Positions 62,621-64,000 of a stretch of 64,000 nucleotides of DNA are shown in pieces. Each line of letters opens with the position of its first letter. The first letter of the stretch is position 1. A program made the translations under genes and the position numbers. This stretch comes from CALBZE01 sp036381255 (GTDB lineage Bacteria > Gemmatimonadota > Gemmatimonadetes > Longimicrobiales > RSA9): the NCBI GenBank assembly GCA_036381255.1, contig DASVDG010000131.1, positions 1 to 64,000 of the forward strand. The letters run 5' to 3'. The notes below the pieces were generated by a model that did no database searches, was not told the origin of the DNA, and was given only the letters and a program-made list of their open reading frames with translations.

Positions 62621-64000
62621 CTACGCCTCCGACGCTTCCGTGAGGACTTTCTTGAGGTAAACGATCCCGGACTGCGTGTTCAGCTCGTCGAGGACGCGGT
62701 ATCCGCGGCCGGACGCGGCGATCTGCGCCACCCGCGAGTTCGGGTCCTTGATGTCGCCGAAGACGATCGCGTCGCCGGGGCACGTCTGGGCGCAGGCCGG
62801 CGTGATCTCGCCGTCCGCCACGGCGCGGCCCTCGAGCCGCGCCTGGTGCTGCGCCCCTCGGATCCGCTGCACGCAGAACGTGCACTTCTCCATGACGCCC
62901 TTCTCTCGGACCGCCACGTCCGGATTGAGCTGCCAGTTCAACGGCTCGGGCCACTCGGCGCTGAACCAGTTGAAGTAGCGGACCTTGTACGGGCAGTTAT
63001 TCGAGCAGTAGCGCGTGCCGACGCAGCGGTTGTAGACCTGCCCGTTCAGCCCATCCGGCGTGTGGTACGCCGCGTAGACCGGGCAGACCGGCTCGCACGG
63101 CGCGTTGCCGCAGTGCTGACAGAGCATCGGCAGGAACCGCGTGTGGTGCAGCTCGCCCTCCTCGTCGGCCTCGAAGTACCGCTCGATGCGCATCCACGTC
63201 ATGATCCGGCCGATCGAGATCTGCTCGGGGCCGACGATGCCGATGTTGTTCTCCGCGTAGCAGGCGACGACGCAGGCGCTGCAGCCGTTGCAGCGTTCGA
63301 GGTCGATCGCCATCGCCCAGCGCGGGTTGTCCTCGGAGTACTCGCCGTAGTACGTACCGGGCGGCGGGTAGTCCTGCGGGCCGGCCTCGACGACCATCGG
63401 CGCGAAGCCGCCGGTCTGCTGGAGCTGGCGGACCTGCGCCTCCTTGGGGTGCGCCTCGCCGTGCTCCGTCGGCGCGCCGGTGTGCGGGGCGGCCCCCGCT
63501 TCCGGCGCGACGCCGACGTCCTCGCCGTGCTGCGCCCCGACCGACGCGGCGGTGCCGGCCGCGACGAGCCGGGCGCGCTCGGCCTGGCGCGCCTCCTCGA
63601 GCGTCGTCGCGCGGGCGACGTCGCGGCCCTGCTGCGTCGCGCTCCCCGCGGTGTACGGCAGCTTCTGCCACTCGCCGGTCGGGCGGAGCGAGGCCGTCGT
63701 CTGGACCCAGACGAGCGCGCCGGACGGCTCCTCGACGACGGGCGCGAGGAAGCGCGCCGCGTTGACGCCGCGCCCCCGGGCGTAGCGGCCGAACTCCTCG
63801 TGGCCCTGGCCGAGCTGGACGGCGATCACGTCCGGGCGCGTGCCCGGGTGGATCCAGACGGGGAGCGTCGCAGTGCCGTGCGGCGTCGTGACCTCGGTCA
63901 TGCTGCCGGTGTCGAGGCCGAGGCGCTCGGCGGTCTGCGGGTTGACCTCGACCCAGGACGTCCAGGAGATCTTGCTGACCGGATCGGGCAGCTCCTGGAG
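62621..64000 (-). CDS. actB: Alternative complex III subunit ActB, iron-sulfur part; 5' end outside window
   Basis: The visible C-terminal 459 aa are read to the right window edge, where the frame continues. The first visible part (SWVEVNPQTAERLGL, VWIHPGTRPDVIAVQLGQG) is the end of the degenerate molybdopterin-oxidoreductase domain, which in ActB lacks molybdenum. After a low-complexity linker comes the ferredoxin-like region with four Cys groups: CNGCSACVVAC, CQHCGNAPCEPVC, CVGTRYCSNNC and CTFCVQRIRG...CAQTCPGDAIVFGD. These carry the iron-sulfur clusters that accept electrons from quinol oxidation. It heads actC-F; actA (multihaem cytochrome) is expected to the right. Confidence 0.93.
   Translation of the reverse strand, partial: LQELPDPVSKISWTSWVEVNPQTAERLGLDTGSMTEVTTPHGTATLPVWIHPGTRPDVIAVQLGQGHEEFGRYARGRGVNAARFLAPVVEEPSGALVWVQTTASLRPTGEWQKLPYTAGSATQQGRDVARATTLEEARQAERARLVAAGTAASVGAQHGEDVGVAPEAGAAPHTGAPTEHGEAHPKEAQVRQLQQTGGFAPMVVEAGPQDYPPPGTYYGEYSEDNPRWAMAIDLERCNGCSACVVACYAENNIGIVGPEQISIGRIMTWMRIERYFEADEEGELHHTRFLPMLCQHCGNAPCEPVCPVYAAYHTPDGLNGQVYNRCVGTRYCSNNCPYKVRYFNWFSAEWPEPLNWQLNPDVAVREKGVMEKCTFCVQRIRGAQHQARLEGRAVADGEITPACAQTCPGDAIVFGDIKDPNSRVAQIAASGRGYRVLDELNTQSGIVYLKKVLTEASEA

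Overview
This is a very GC-rich bacterial chromosome segment of ordinary housekeeping and envelope genes. I see no rRNA, tRNA, insertion sequence, prophage or CRISPR array. The gene content points to the FCB superphylum, most likely Gemmatimonadota (inference, moderate confidence): a duplicated orphan FtsX/MacB-type permease, a GWxTD-domain lipoprotein, a PorV/PorQ-type barrel, an S46 peptidase, alternative complex III, abundant TTG starts, and two-membrane-type envelope proteins. Several promoters fit a TTGNNN-(16 to 18)-TANNNT pattern.

Layout. 0-6.5 kb: an outer-membrane barrel with Asp-rich loops, a DUF4126 protein, a CMD-family protein, a housekeeping-like sigma-70 factor with a leader, and a second barrel protein. 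6.5-13.5 kb: ssb and polA (minus), an orphan ABC permease, a small membrane protein and a cold-shock protein. 13.5-18.9 kb (minus): TolQ/ExbB-like channel, GWxTD lipoprotein, soluble lytic transglycosylase and a lipid/polyprenol kinase-like protein. 18.9-30.6 kb (minus): gcvH, a UPF0173 hydrolase, gcvP and a lipoyl-transfer enzyme, followed by a complete oligopeptide ABC transporter (oppABCDF), with a stand-alone DHp-type histidine protein upstream of gcvH. 31-36.3 kb: two acyl-CoA dehydrogenases flanking a persulfide dioxygenase-rhodanese fusion. 36.3-42.8 kb: AraC-type regulator, TPR protein, secreted subtilase with a sorting-like C-terminal domain, and PorV-like barrel, apparently one operon. 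42.8-48.7 kb: ribbon-helix-helix protein, solitary GroES-like protein, Hsp33, a membrane transglycosylase, an M20 dipeptidase and a rhodanese. 49-56.4 kb: S46 peptidase, D-cysteine desulfhydrase-like enzyme, GMC oxidoreductase, a small secreted protein and an MFS transporter. 56.5-64 kb: a MOCOS-type class V aminotransferase coupled to a TrmJ-like methyltransferase, then actBCDEF of alternative complex III; actB runs off the right edge.

How the genes work together. The glycine-cleavage genes sit with the enzyme that would lipoylate GcvH. The acyl-CoA dehydrogenases and alternative complex III point to an aerobic, fatty-acid/amino-acid-oxidising heterotroph. Opp, M20, S8 and S46 proteins suggest peptide feeding.

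The most striking new signal is the leader of the sigma-factor gene (about 3209-3398). A strong promoter places the start of transcription about 3 nt before a 25-codon ORF. Its stop codon touches a U-tailed intrinsic terminator, and the 5' part of that ORF is complementary to the terminator arms, which is the geometry of an attenuator. A second nearly leaderless micro-ORF precedes the DUF4126 gene. Other points of interest are a subtilase/PorV pair resembling type IX secretion cargo plus shuttle, a palindrome between a ribbon-helix-helix gene and a solitary groES-like gene, a 20-codon ORF with a near-perfect Shine-Dalgarno and its own terminator, and a DHp-only histidine protein. All functional calls are from reading translated sequence by eye; no database search was run.
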